Source: Bacteroidota bacterium
GTDB taxonomy: Bacteria; Bacteroidota; Bacteroidia; Chitinophagales; JADIYW01
Assembly (NCBI GenBank): GCA_963169645.1
Contig: CAUJCO010000008.1
Coordinates: forward strand, 82,599-146,598
DNA length: 64,000 nt
Reading direction: 5' to 3'
How positions within the stretch are numbered: the first letter of the stretch is position 1; each line of letters begins with the position of its first letter. The notes below the pieces were generated by a model. It was not told the DNA's origin and ran no database searches. It was given only the letters and a program-made list of their open reading frames with translations. Below, one piece after another: positions 18,159-27,199 of this stretch. Position numbers and translations under genes: made by a program.

Positions 18159-19958
18159 ATGAGTGAAACACTAACCGAAACTAAAAATTTACTTAAAGGT
18201 GGTGAATTTTTAGTGAAAGAATCAAATTACAATGACGTCTTTACACCGGAAGACATCAATGAAGAGCAACAAATGATTATCGATACGGTTGTATCATTTG
18301 TGAACACAGAAATTATTCCTGTTTATGATAGAATTGAACACCAAGAACCCGGATTAACGGAATCTTTGTTAGTTAAAGCAGGTGAATTAGGATTATTAGG
18401 ATTAGCCATTCCGGAAGAATATGGCGGAATGGGAAAAGATTTTAATACCAATTCATTGTTAGTTGAGTATATGGCAAAAGCGCGTTCTTTTTCTTTGTCA
18501 TTAGGTGCACATATTGGTATTGGAACTTTGCCTATAGTATATTTTGGTAACGAACAACAAAAATCTTACTATTTACCCAAATTGGCGAGCGGTGAATTAA
18601 AAGCGGCTTATTGCTTAACGGAACCAAGCTCTGGCTCTGATGCATTAGGTGCAAAAACCATTGCTACATTAAATGCAGAAGGCACACATTATATTGTAAA
18701 CGGACAGAAAATGTGGATTACCAATTCCGGTTTTGCGGATGTTTTTATTGTGTTTTGCCAAATTGATGGCGATAAATTTTCTTGTCTTATTATCGAAAAA
18801 GGCATGGAAGGTTTGACTTTAGGAGCAGAAGAGAAAAAAATGGGAATTAAAGGTTCATCCACTCGTCAAGTATTTTTAGAGAATGTAAAAGTTCCGAAAG
18901 AAAATTTATTAGGTGAAATTGGGAAAGGACATTTAATTGCATTCAATATTTTAAATATTGGTCGTTACAAATTAGCTGCAGGTGTGTTAGGTGGTTCAAA
19001 AGGTGCATTGGAGCAATCTGTTTCGTACGCTGTGGAACGCCAACAATTCAAAACTCCAATTGCTAGTTTTGGTGCTATACAATACAAATTGGCTGAAATG
19101 GCAACGCGTATTTATGCATTACAAAGTGCATGCTATCGTGCAGCAGATATGATAGATAACAAAGAAAAAGAATTGGTAGCAGAAGGAAAAAAATATCAAG
19201 AAGCAATTATGTTGGCTGCGGAAGAATACGCAATTGAATGTTCTTTGTTGAAATTTATTGGATCAGAAGTGTTGGATTATTGCGTAGATGAAAACGTACA
19301 AATACATGGTGGAATGGGCTATTCCGAAGAATTGTCGGCAGCAGGCACTTACCGCGATGCACGTATCAATCGTATTTTTGAAGGCACCAACGAAATTAAT
19401 CGATTACTTTCTGTAGATATGTTGTTTAAACGTGCTATGAGCCAAAAAATAGACATCATGTCGCCGGCAATGGCAGTACAAAAAGAGCTAATGAGCGTAC
19501 CTGATTTTAGTAGTGATGCAGATGAAACACCATTAGCTGCTGAGGTGAAGGCAATTCGCCATGCTAAAAAAGCGATATTAATGACAGCAGGTGCAGCCGC
19601 TCAAAAGTTAATGACAAAACTAAAAACAGAGCAAGAAATTTTGATGAATGTGGCTGATATGTTGGCAGAATTATATCCTATGGAATCCACCGTGTTGCGT
19701 ACGCAAAAATGGATTGAAAAATCCGGTGAAGTAGCTTGTCAGACACAAATTGATATGACAAAAGTATTCATTTCGGATGCTATGGAACGTTTAAATTTAC
19801 ACGGTAAACATGCACTACAATCCTTTGCAGAAGGAGATGAATTAAGAATTATGTTGATGGGTTTAAAACGCTTTACAAAATATGATACATTTAATACGAA
19901 AGAAGCGAGAAGACGCATTGCTGCAAAAGTAATTGAAGTCGGAAAATATCCTTTCTAA
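18159..19958 (+). CDS. acyl-CoA dehydrogenase, long (about 600-residue) type
   Basis: 599 residues. FAD-dependent alpha,beta-dehydrogenation of acyl-CoA in beta-oxidation. N-terminal helical domain; middle domain with AYCLTEPSSGSDA and KMWITNSGFAD (FAD-binding); C-terminal domain with GRYKLAAGVLGGSKGA, QIHGGMGYSEE and RIFEGTNEINR. The extra 170 residues after position 430 are like the tail of the VLCAD/ACAD9-type enzymes, and this long form is the common one in Bacteroidota. Followed by a strong terminator, so it is a single-gene transcript. Confidence 0.93.
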   Translation: MSETLTETKNLLKGGEFLVKESNYNDVFTPEDINEEQQMIIDTVVSFVNTEIIPVYDRIEHQEPGLTESLLVKAGELGLLGLAIPEEYGGMGKDFNTNSLLVEYMAKARSFSLSLGAHIGIGTLPIVYFGNEQQKSYYLPKLASGELKAAYCLTEPSSGSDALGAKTIATLNAEGTHYIVNGQKMWITNSGFADVFIVFCQIDGDKFSCLIIEKGMEGLTLGAEEKKMGIKGSSTRQVFLENVKVPKENLLGEIGKGHLIAFNILNIGRYKLAAGVLGGSKGALEQSVSYAVERQQFKTPIASFGAIQYKLAEMATRIYALQSACYRAADMIDNKEKELVAEGKKYQEAIMLAAEEYAIECSLLKFIGSEVLDYCVDENVQIHGGMGYSEELSAAGTYRDARINRIFEGTNEINRLLSVDMLFKRAMSQKIDIMSPAMAVQKELMSVPDFSSDADETPLAAEVKAIRHAKKAILMTAGAAAQKLMTKLKTEQEILMNVADMLAELYPMESTVLRTQKWIEKSGEVACQTQIDMTKVFISDAMERLNLHGKHALQSFAEGDELRIMLMGLKRFTKYDTFNTKEARRRIAAKVIEVGKYPF

Positions 19959-19980
19959 ATTTTTTTTTCAATTTTTATAA

Positions 19981-20015
19981 AACGGAGTCAATTTGTTTTG
20001 ACTCCGTTTTTTTTT
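19981..20015 (+). terminator. rho-independent terminator after acyl-CoA dehydrogenase
   Basis: Arms AACGGAGTCAA (19981-19991) and TTGACTCCGTT (19998-20008) form an 11-bp stem with a six-base loop, followed by a run of T. It lies 22 bases after the stop. Confidence 0.93.
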
Positions 20016-20184
20016 CATATTATAATTATCTCATAAGCAAATATTAAACTAAAATGCAAGCACGCTGCAAATGCCTTTTTCCAGCGTTTCTGCTAAAAAA
20101 TCAAATCAATTGCCATTTTTTCACACTATATTTTATTGTTTAAAACTTAAAAATATCCAATTCCAAAATCCACTTCGATTTTCG

Positions 20185-20192
20185 TATTTTTG
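20185..20192 (+). promoter_or_regulatory. Bacteroidota -7 element (TATTTTTG) of dnaX
   Basis: TATTTTTG ends six bases before the ATG at 20199, the same geometry as pyrR. It indicates a near-leaderless dnaX mRNA and decides the start: the in-frame TTG at 20190 lies inside the promoter box. Confidence 0.5.
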
Positions 20193-20198
20193 TATCGC

Positions 20199-21338
20199 AT
20201 GGAAAATTTCATTGTTTCGGCTCGTAAGTATCGTCCTTCCAAATTCTTAGATGTGGTTGGGCAAGAGCAAGTATCCGAAACCTTGAAAAAAGCCTTGTCT
20301 TCCGGAAAATTAGCCCAATCTTTCTTGTTTTGCGGTCCGCGTGGTGTTGGAAAAACAACATGTGCCCGAATTTTAGCTAAAGCAATCAACTGTGAAAATG
20401 CCGGTGCTGATTTTGAACCATGCAATGAATGCAATTCTTGTAAGTCGTTTGCACAAAATGCATCGTTTAATATTTTTGAATTAGATGCTGCTTCAAATAA
20501 TAGCGTGGACGATATTCGAACTTTAGTAGATCAAGTTCGTTTTGCACCACAATCCGGAAAATATAAAGTGTATATTATAGACGAGGTACACATGCTGTCG
20601 TCCGGTGCGTTTAACGCATTTTTGAAAACCTTGGAAGAGCCACCAAGCTATGCCATTTTTATTTTGGCTACTACCGAAAAACATAAAATTATTCCAACGA
20701 TATTATCTCGTTGTCAAATCTTTGATTTTAAACGTATTTCTGATAAAGATATAGTTCGACAATTACAGAAAATTGCCCACAGTGAAGGAATTACGGCAGA
20801 GCCATCTGCATTGCATGTAATTGCACAAAAGGCGGATGGTGGTTTGCGTGATGCATTATCGCTGTTCGATAAAATTGTCAGTTTTGCCGGAAAAAATATA
20901 AGCTATCAAGATGTAATTAATAACCTGAATATTCTGGATCACGATTATTATTTTAAAATCACAGAATATTTTATGATAGAAGATTCGTCAGCTGTATTGA
21001 ATGCATTTAATGAAATTATTCATAATGGTTTTGATGCTGAAATGTTTTTGTTAGGAATGGCCGAACATTTTAGAAATTTATTAATCAGTAAAGACGATAA
21101 AACTGTTTTATTATTAGAAGCGGCAGATGACGTAAAAGATAAATATTACAAACAAGCCAACTTAGTAAACGAAACATTTTTATTAAATGCTTTGAATACG
21201 ATTAATCAATGTGATATTGATTATAAAACATCCAAAAACAAACGCTTACACGTTGAGTTGGCTTTGTTGAAAATTTGTTTCTTAAATACACAAATAGAAA
21301 ATACACTTTCTGTGATTTTAGGTGAAAAAAAAAACTAA
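20199..21338 (+). CDS. dnaX: DNA polymerase III gamma subunit reading frame (5' part of dnaX)
   Basis: 379 residues as read. Clamp-loader ATPase: SARKYRPSKFLDVVGQ start, Walker A GPRGVGKT at 46-53, zinc-binding cysteines C65, C75, C78 and C81, Walker B with DEVHML, and the SRC sensor (ILSRCQIFDFKRI). Domain III follows (about 240-365). The frame stops at TAA 21336 right after a ten-A tract, just where the gamma form ends in other bacteria. The -1 frame is open from the tract into the following C-terminal part, so a shift would give a tau of about 605 residues. See the separate slip-site entry. Confidence 0.93.
   Translation: MENFIVSARKYRPSKFLDVVGQEQVSETLKKALSSGKLAQSFLFCGPRGVGKTTCARILAKAINCENAGADFEPCNECNSCKSFAQNASFNIFELDAASNNSVDDIRTLVDQVRFAPQSGKYKVYIIDEVHMLSSGAFNAFLKTLEEPPSYAIFILATTEKHKIIPTILSRCQIFDFKRISDKDIVRQLQKIAHSEGITAEPSALHVIAQKADGGLRDALSLFDKIVSFAGKNISYQDVINNLNILDHDYYFKITEYFMIEDSSAVLNAFNEIIHNGFDAEMFLLGMAEHFRNLLISKDDKTVLLLEAADDVKDKYYKQANLVNETFLLNALNTINQCDIDYKTSKNKRLHVELALLKICFLNTQIENTLSVILGEKKN
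21325..21338 (+). other. A10 slippery tract with stop codon: -1 frameshift site in dnaX
   Basis: Bases 21325-21334 are ten A, then C and TAA. The zero-frame codons are GAA AAA AAA AAC TAA, so 21329-21335 is A-AAA-AAC, a canonical X-XXY-YYZ slippery heptamer placed directly before the zero-frame stop. In the -1 frame translation continues AAA AAA CTA AAA TCC into a frame open to 22015. No GC-rich stem follows, so polymerase slippage on the A tract, as in Thermus dnaX, is at least as likely as ribosomal slippage. A homopolymer sequencing error is the alternative. Confidence 0.7.
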
Positions 21339-22015
21339 AATCCATCCTTCAATTTTATAAATCGAAACGAAATAAACCACCTGATGTTGTTCAGTTAGAA
21401 GATGAATCTTTGTATTTTTCATCGTTAGATAATCCAAATTCAAATGCTGTTTCTATAGAAGAAGTTTTGCAAACACCATTAGCAGAAATCAAAACACAGA
21501 TTGAAGCAGAAAAAGTTATGAATCCTTCTGTAAATAAAGAGCAACTAACCACCCAAGGATCGAAACGAGAACTGCCAAAAAGTTCCGGTTTAGGCTCAAT
21601 GTTTAAGGATATCAATAAGCATATTGTGGTCGTAGAAAAAAAACAGAAAGTGGAATTGACAGCAGATAATGTGGAGGAACTTTGGAAAAATTTTTTAGCG
21701 GAAGGAAAACAACATTTGCAACCCGCTTTTTTAAATGTAGCGCAAACACAAAAGCCGGTTTTGGTAAACGACAAAATTCAATTTACACTTACGAATAATA
21801 TCTCACTCGAGATTTTGCAATTGCATAAATTAGATATTACATCGTATTATAGAAACCATACATCCAATAATACAGTGGTACCGGAATTTATTTTGCTTCG
21901 CGATCCCAATGCAACTAAACAATACAAAACCAATAAAGATAGGTTGAAAGATATGATAGATAAAAATCCGGTTGTGTTGAAACTGTTAGAAAAGTTTGAT
22001 TTGAACGAATATTAA
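21335..22015 (+). CDS. dnaX: C-terminal (tau-specific) part of DnaX, in the -1 frame
   Basis: 226 residues when read from the A tract, or 201 from the first start-like codon at 21410. No start with a promoter is visible, and the open frame begins exactly at the slip site, so this is best read as domains IV-V of tau joined by frameshift. It contains a variable linker and then a conserved end (VEELWKNFLAEGKQHLQPAFLNVA, with NNISLEILQLHKLDITSYYRNH), the type found at the end of Bacteroidota DnaX. In E. coli the tau tail binds DnaB and the polymerase. It runs into the next gene after 23 bases. Confidence 0.75.
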   Translation, partial: LKSILQFYKSKRNKPPDVVQLEDESLYFSSLDNPNSNAVSIEEVLQTPLAEIKTQIEAEKVMNPSVNKEQLTTQGSKRELPKSSGLGSMFKDINKHIVVVEKKQKVELTADNVEELWKNFLAEGKQHLQPAFLNVAQTQKPVLVNDKIQFTLTNNISLEILQLHKLDITSYYRNHTSNNTVVPEFILLRDPNATKQYKTNKDRLKDMIDKNPVVLKLLEKFDLNEY

Positions 22016-22038
22016 TATTTTTGTTTATTAGTTATAGC

Positions 22039-22401
22039 ATGAATAAGAAAACAGTCGTTTTAGGTGCAAGTCCAAAAGTAGATAGATACAGCAATAAAGC
22101 GGTGCGTATGTTGCGTTCTAATCAGCATGCTGTAATTGCATTAGGTTTTGAAGAGGCATTTATCGGTGATACACAAATTGAGACAGATTGGAAATTGCAC
22201 AAAGACGTAGATACAGTTACTTTGTATCTTAATCCACAACGTCAACAAGCCTATTACGATTATATTTTAAGCTTAAATCCAAAACGCATTATCTTTAATC
22301 CCGGAACAGAGAATATTGAATTAGCATCTTTGGCACACCAAAAAAATATAACTACACTGGAGGCTTGTACATTAGTACTTCTGTCAACCGGACAATATTA
22401 A
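22039..22401 (+). CDS. CoA-binding domain protein (YccU-like)
   Basis: 120 residues from the ATG at 22039; a TTG 18 bases earlier lies in a TATTTTTG promoter box (22016-22023) and is not preferred. The Rossmann-like CoA-binding fold starts KTVVLGASPKVDRYSNKAV, with a PKRIIFNPGTEN block. Family members (CoA_binding_2) resemble the nucleotide-binding half of succinyl-CoA synthetase; the biological role is unknown. Confidence 0.85.
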   Translation: MNKKTVVLGASPKVDRYSNKAVRMLRSNQHAVIALGFEEAFIGDTQIETDWKLHKDVDTVTLYLNPQRQQAYYDYILSLNPKRIIFNPGTENIELASLAHQKNITTLEACTLVLLSTGQY

Positions 22402-22424
22402 TTGCATTATTGTAAGATGCTACT

Positions 22425-23000
22425 ATGAGAATATTTGGGTTGTTTATTTGTTTTTCTTGTATGATAGCTTGTAATCATTCTGCTAAACTAAACCCGGAAA
22501 ATGATTTTGTAGAATATATTATTCAGGCAGGTGAACAATATTCCTCCAATAATACTATCCGAATAGTAGATAGCATTTCTGAGATGAAATTTATAGCAAG
22601 ATTTGACAGCACAGCAATTTATACTTCACTTGATTCTATTAATCAATACGACATTTATAAACTATATGGTTTCTCGGATAATAACACCATGCATCATGCA
22701 AATAGTGCACGCATTGGATGGTGTTGGCTGCATCAGAAGTTACAATTATTTGGTTATATTTATAATGATTCTGTTCGTTCAAGTCAATATATAAAATCTG
22801 TTGCATTGAATACAAACATAGATTGTTCCATTAAAGTAGCAACCAATAAGTACATCTTTACTATAGATGGCACAACCATTACAATGCCACGAACCGCTAC
22901 AATTGCAAAAGGATATCAATTGTTTCCATATTTTGGTGGTGATGAAGTAGCACCACATCTAATTAGAATTTGGATAAAAGATAATTCTGTTTATAAATAA
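22425..23000 (+). CDS. hypothetical lipoprotein
   Basis: 191 residues, not recognised. The N-terminus MRIFGLFICFSCMIAC is a lipoprotein signal with C16 as the likely lipidated residue (lipobox MIAC), so it probably sits in the periplasm or outer membrane. The mature part is mixed alpha/beta with no known motif (SARIGWCWLHQKLQLFGY; GYQLFPYFGGDEVAPH near the end). It follows the CoA-binding gene by 23 bp and may be in its operon. Confidence 0.6.
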   Translation: MRIFGLFICFSCMIACNHSAKLNPENDFVEYIIQAGEQYSSNNTIRIVDSISEMKFIARFDSTAIYTSLDSINQYDIYKLYGFSDNNTMHHANSARIGWCWLHQKLQLFGYIYNDSVRSSQYIKSVALNTNIDCSIKVATNKYIFTIDGTTITMPRTATIAKGYQLFPYFGGDEVAPHLIRIWIKDNSVYK

Positions 23001-23058
23001 TACGTTGCATTAAACCTTTCCAACTTTTTGTAGTCTATCATCTAAAAAAATAGAATAG

Positions 23059-23505
23059 ATGAAAACAAAGACATTCTTATTTAGCCTTTTTCTGTTGATT
23101 GGATTATGTAGTGCGTATGCTAATCCAACACAAAAAAACAAACATTCCAAAATTTCTGTGGAGCAACAAGCTGTCAATAAAACGGATACAATGAAAGTAA
23201 TTGTGGGTTTGACAGATGAACAATATCAAAAATTATATGCTATTAATTTGGATTATTTTATGAATAGAAAAGCATTGAAAATGCAATCAAAATCGGACAC
23301 CATTCAATCTGATAAAGCAGAAAATAAATCAGCATTTATACAATTATCTAAAAAATATAAAGCGACTATTCATCAAGTGATGACTGATGAGCAAAGACAA
23401 CGTTGGCAAGCATACAAACAACAAAATGAACCAATACAGAAACAACATTTATCAAAGAAAGATTCCTTAAAAAAAGAGATAGGTGGTATGCCGAAAGAGC
23501 CATAA
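23059..23505 (+). CDS. small exported protein, Spy/CpxP-like helical
   Basis: 148 residues. Signal peptide at 1-21 (ends SAYA/NP). The mature part is highly charged and helical, with GLTDEQYQKLYAINLDYF and VMTDEQRQRWQAYKQQ, two copies of a degenerate LTxxQ-type motif like that of periplasmic Spy/CpxP chaperones and metal-response proteins. Assignment rests on this pattern only. It lies just upstream of the DUF1800-DUF1501 pair. Confidence 0.6.
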   Translation: MKTKTFLFSLFLLIGLCSAYANPTQKNKHSKISVEQQAVNKTDTMKVIVGLTDEQYQKLYAINLDYFMNRKALKMQSKSDTIQSDKAENKSAFIQLSKKYKATIHQVMTDEQRQRWQAYKQQNEPIQKQHLSKKDSLKKEIGGMPKEP

Positions 23506-23542
23506 TTCAAATATGCAATAAATGGGATAAAATTTATTTTTT

Positions 23543-24961
23543 ATGTTGACAGAGCAAGAAAAAATTAAACATTTATATTATAGAGCAGCGTTTGGATGTT
23601 CTATTCATAAAATGCCATATAGTGTGTCATTGCAAGCAAACATTGATGCTTTGCTGGCACCTCAGCAATTTCAATCGTTGCATATCATTTCACAAAGTGA
23701 AGTAGATGCTGTAAAAGCAGCAGCCAAATCAAAAGGAAAAGAAGCAAAGGTAGAAGTGAAGAAAATGTTGAAAGAAAATATCGTGGAGTTGAATGAAATG
23801 TGGTTGAATGAAATGATACATACATCAGCACAATTACAAGAAAAGTTAGCACTGTTTTGGCATGGTCATTTTGCTTGTCGCACTCCGAATCCTTATTTTA
23901 ATCAGCAATATTTAGATATAATTCGAAAAAACGCATTGGGAAATTTTAAAACATTGTTGATTGAAATATCGAAAACGCCGGCGATGTTACAGTTTCTCAA
24001 TAATCAGCAAAATAAAAAAGATCATCCGAATGAGAATTTTGCACGCGAGGTAATGGAATTATTTACATTAGGCAGAGGTAATTATACGGAACAAGATATC
24101 AAAGAAGCTGCAAGAGCTTTTACAGGGTATGGTTTTGATGCACTTGGTGAATTTAAATTTAGAAAAGCACAACACGATTTTGGAAATAAAACATGCTTCG
24201 GGAAAACCGGGAATTTTGATGGCGATGATATTTTAGAAATAATTATGCAAAAGCCGGAATGTGCTTATTTTATTACCAAAAAACTGTATCAATTTTTTGT
24301 GCATGATGAAAGTGTAGATGAAAATTTGGTACAAGATTTGGCACAGAAATTTTATCAGTCAAATTATAATATAAAACAACTGATGAGCCTTATTTTAAAG
24401 GCAGATTGGTTTTATGATGTTAAAAATGTAGGAAATAAAATCAAATCTCCAACAGAATTAATAGCCAATACATTTCGGTTAATACCAACAACTTTTGATA
24501 AACCAAACAGCATTTTATTTATGCAACGAACACTTGGGCAAGTGCTCTTAAATCCGCCAAATGTTGCCGGATGGAAAGGCGGAAAATCTTGGATTGATAG
24601 TTCCTCTCTTTTATTTAGAATGCGATTGCCGCAAATCATTTTCTACGATGAAGAATTGGATTTTTCACCTAAAGCATATCAGCCGGAAATGGGCGATATA
24701 AAAATGAAAATGATGGATGAGTATGTGAAAAAGTTAGCATCTAAAAAATTATCAGCAAAAGTAGATTGGTCCAAAACATTCGTTTATTTTTCAAATAAAA
24801 AGGATAGTTGGAATGAAATTGTTACGGCTGTTTTGCCTTGTAAAATAGATGGTGCAATTGCCAAAATTGTAACACAAAATGCTGATATATCTACTAAAGA
24901 AAATGAGATAAAAAGTAAGCTCATACACGCAATGTCATTACCGGAATTTCAACTGTGCTAA
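23543..24961 (+). CDS. DUF1800 family protein
   Basis: 472 residues. Typical DUF1800 blocks: YYRAAFG at the start, LALFWHGHFACR, NFKTLLIEISKTPAMLQFL, NENFAREVMELFTLGRG and EAARAFTGYG, then FLNNP-like NPPNVAGWKGGKSWID. Function unknown; the family almost always sits with a DUF1501 gene, as here (24 bp apart), and is found in Bacteroidota, Planctomycetes and Proteobacteria. No signal peptide is seen in this copy, although many relatives are exported. Confidence 0.9.
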   Translation: MLTEQEKIKHLYYRAAFGCSIHKMPYSVSLQANIDALLAPQQFQSLHIISQSEVDAVKAAAKSKGKEAKVEVKKMLKENIVELNEMWLNEMIHTSAQLQEKLALFWHGHFACRTPNPYFNQQYLDIIRKNALGNFKTLLIEISKTPAMLQFLNNQQNKKDHPNENFAREVMELFTLGRGNYTEQDIKEAARAFTGYGFDALGEFKFRKAQHDFGNKTCFGKTGNFDGDDILEIIMQKPECAYFITKKLYQFFVHDESVDENLVQDLAQKFYQSNYNIKQLMSLILKADWFYDVKNVGNKIKSPTELIANTFRLIPTTFDKPNSILFMQRTLGQVLLNPPNVAGWKGGKSWIDSSSLLFRMRLPQIIFYDEELDFSPKAYQPEMGDIKMKMMDEYVKKLASKKLSAKVDWSKTFVYFSNKKDSWNEIVTAVLPCKIDGAIAKIVTQNADISTKENEIKSKLIHAMSLPEFQLC

Positions 24962-24985
24962 CCATTGATAAATAAACTAGTAACC

Positions 24986-26182
24986 ATGAAAAGAAGAGCA
25001 TTTATACAAACTTCCGCCTTAGCATCTGCAGCAATGCTATTGCCAAAATTTTTAAAAGGACATGAGCAAAACGCCGACATAAAATCCAATAAAATTTTAG
25101 TTGTGATACAGCTTACCGGCGGAAATGATGGATTAAACACAGTAGTTCCGTACGAAAATAGTTTGTATTACAACGCACGACCTACGATTGCCATACCCAA
25201 AAATCAAGTTCATAAATTAAACGATGAATTGGGATTACATCCGGATATGAAAGGCATTAAAAATTTATTCGATAACGGTCAAGTTTGTGTGATAAACAAT
25301 GTTGGATATCCGGAACCCGACCGATCACATTTTCGTTCTATGGATATTTGGCATACAGCCAGCAATAGTAATGAATACAAGCATTCCGGCTGGTTAGGAA
25401 GGTATTTAGACGATAAATGTAAGAGTTGCGATTTGCCTACACAATTATTGGAAATTGACGATACTTTAAGCTTAGCGTTAAAAGGAGAAAAATTAAATGG
25501 ATTGGCTTTAAAAGATGTGAAACGTTTATACAATACTACAACATCGCCTTTTATTCATCAACTTTCTACACAGTATTTGGCAGCCAACCACGAACATGAG
25601 AATGCCACTTATCTATACAAAACATTAGCAGAAACAGTATCTTCCGCAGATTATCTTTATAAAACATCTAAAATTTTTCATAATGCCACTACGTATCCCA
25701 ATCATGAATTTGGCAAAAGCATGAAAACGATTTCTGAGTTTATTATTTCCGGCATTAATACAAGTGTATATTATGTTTCGTTGGGTAGTTTTGATACACA
25801 TTTTAATCAACCGAAACGACAATCCGATTTATTAAAACAACTCTCTGAAACGGTAGAAATCTTTATGAAAGATATGCAACAATATGGGAAATTAAACGAT
25901 GTACTGTTAATGACTTTTTCAGAGTTTGGTAGAAGGGTGCAAGAGAATGCAAGTAGCGGAACCGATCACGGTACGGCAAATCAGCTCTTTCTATTTGGGA
26001 ATAATTTTAAGAAAAACGGCATTTATAATGCAGCACCTAATTTATCCGATTTAGATGATGGTGATTTAAAATTTACAGTAGATTTTAAAAATGTATATGC
26101 AACAATTTTGAAAAAATGGTTACAAGTTGATGAACAAAAAATATTAGGGAAGTCGTATGCGTATTTAGATTTTATTGGATAA
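24986..26182 (+). CDS. DUF1501 family protein with Tat-like signal
   Basis: 398 residues from ATG 24986 (a TTG at 24965 is rejected because the signal begins at MKRRAF). The N-terminus MKRRAFIQTSALASAAMLL is a twin-arginine-type signal. The mature part has the sulfatase/alkaline-phosphatase-like DUF1501 core: VVIQLTGGNDGLNTVVPY, LHPDMKGIKNLFDNGQV, SHFRSMDIWHTAS, YVSLGSFDTHFNQ and FSEFGRRVQENASSGTDHGTAN. Those Asp/His residues are expected to bind metal. Paired with DUF1800; substrate unknown. Confidence 0.9.
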   Translation: MKRRAFIQTSALASAAMLLPKFLKGHEQNADIKSNKILVVIQLTGGNDGLNTVVPYENSLYYNARPTIAIPKNQVHKLNDELGLHPDMKGIKNLFDNGQVCVINNVGYPEPDRSHFRSMDIWHTASNSNEYKHSGWLGRYLDDKCKSCDLPTQLLEIDDTLSLALKGEKLNGLALKDVKRLYNTTTSPFIHQLSTQYLAANHEHENATYLYKTLAETVSSADYLYKTSKIFHNATTYPNHEFGKSMKTISEFIISGINTSVYYVSLGSFDTHFNQPKRQSDLLKQLSETVEIFMKDMQQYGKLNDVLLMTFSEFGRRVQENASSGTDHGTANQLFLFGNNFKKNGIYNAAPNLSDLDDGDLKFTVDFKNVYATILKKWLQVDEQKILGKSYAYLDFIG

Positions 26183-26261
26183 GCAACATCTCCACAGGTG
26201 TTAGTTATATCTTGTTTTATTTGAGCAGTTGCTTCGTATTTTTGTTTATTAACGTCTTGTC

Positions 26262-26942
26262 ATGAAACAAATTAGCCTATTCTTTTTCTTTTATTATATA
26301 TTGATGTCAAGCATTCGTGCTCAAAGTATTATTGATATTGTGGATCCTTACGAAATGAAAGTAGCACGTTCTGCAAGTGCCGATACGTTTTATATTACAC
26401 CTTCCAATAAACAAGTGATATCTAATCTTAAACAAGACACATTGCGTACATACGATGTGTTTTTAGAAGAAAGGCCAACACCTTTTGGTATTGCCTATAT
26501 CTGCAATGGAAACGAAGTAACCAAGCAAAAATATTTGGAGTATAAAAAATTCTGGAATGCAATGGATGCATGTACACCGTGCTTGCTATATACGTATGAT
26601 GATAAAAGTCAATTGAAATATACGGCATATCAATATAAAAATTGTATGTGTGGTGAGTATAAAGAATATTATCCGGAAAAAGTGCTAAAAGTAGAAGGAC
26701 AATTTAAACAAAACACCATCGGAAATTGGGACGTTTTTAAAAAGAATAATTTCTGTAATATAAGAAATGGTGTTTGGACGTATTACTACGAAGATGGTAC
26801 TGTAGAGAAAACAGAAGTTTATGTGGATGGAAAATTAAAAGAATCTAAATTACTCAATAATTCTACAAACCCTTCTTCATCAAATCAAGAAACAGAAGAT
26901 AAACCTACCAAGTCAAAATTCAATATCTTCAAACGTAAATAG
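26262..26942 (+). CDS. exported MORN-repeat-like protein
   Basis: 226 residues. Signal peptide at 1-20 (ends IRA/QS). The C-terminal half has the repeated pattern CGEYKEYYPEKVLKVEGQF and GVWTYYYEDGTVEKTEVYVDGK, two MORN-like YwqK-type units often labelled as antitoxin-like although a general binding role is more likely. Four cysteines (CTPC, CMC) sit in the middle. A TATTTTTG box at 26237-26244 gives a promoter about 17 bp before the ATG. Function unknown. Confidence 0.65.
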   Translation: MKQISLFFFFYYILMSSIRAQSIIDIVDPYEMKVARSASADTFYITPSNKQVISNLKQDTLRTYDVFLEERPTPFGIAYICNGNEVTKQKYLEYKKFWNAMDACTPCLLYTYDDKSQLKYTAYQYKNCMCGEYKEYYPEKVLKVEGQFKQNTIGNWDVFKKNNFCNIRNGVWTYYYEDGTVEKTEVYVDGKLKESKLLNNSTNPSSSNQETEDKPTKSKFNIFKRK

Positions 26943-27132
26943 ATATTTTAGTACAAAGCATTGTTTTCGTTGACTTTTTAATTACCAAAATAACCTTCTA
27001 TTATTTACTTCTATTTATTGCAGATAAGCATACTCAGCGTATGATTTCATTAATATATTGTTGAAGTAAAAAGAAATAAAAATCGAACTCTTCTGCGGAA
27101 TACACTTTCTGAGTAGTAAGTAGTGCGTAGCA

Positions 27133-27199
27133 TGTCATTCTCATGTAAATGGAAATCTCAACACACATAAATAAGATTTCCTTATTCGATGGAATGACA
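27133..27199. repeat. nested imperfect inverted repeat (TGTCATTC family)
   Basis: TGTCATTC (27133-27140) pairs with GAATGACA (27192-27199), and inside it GGAAATCT (27151-27158) pairs with AGATTTCC (27174-27181). This looks like a decayed copy of the intergenic hairpin family beginning TGTCATTCTGA that I recall as common in Bacteroidota genomes. It abuts the octamer repeat. Confidence 0.6.
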
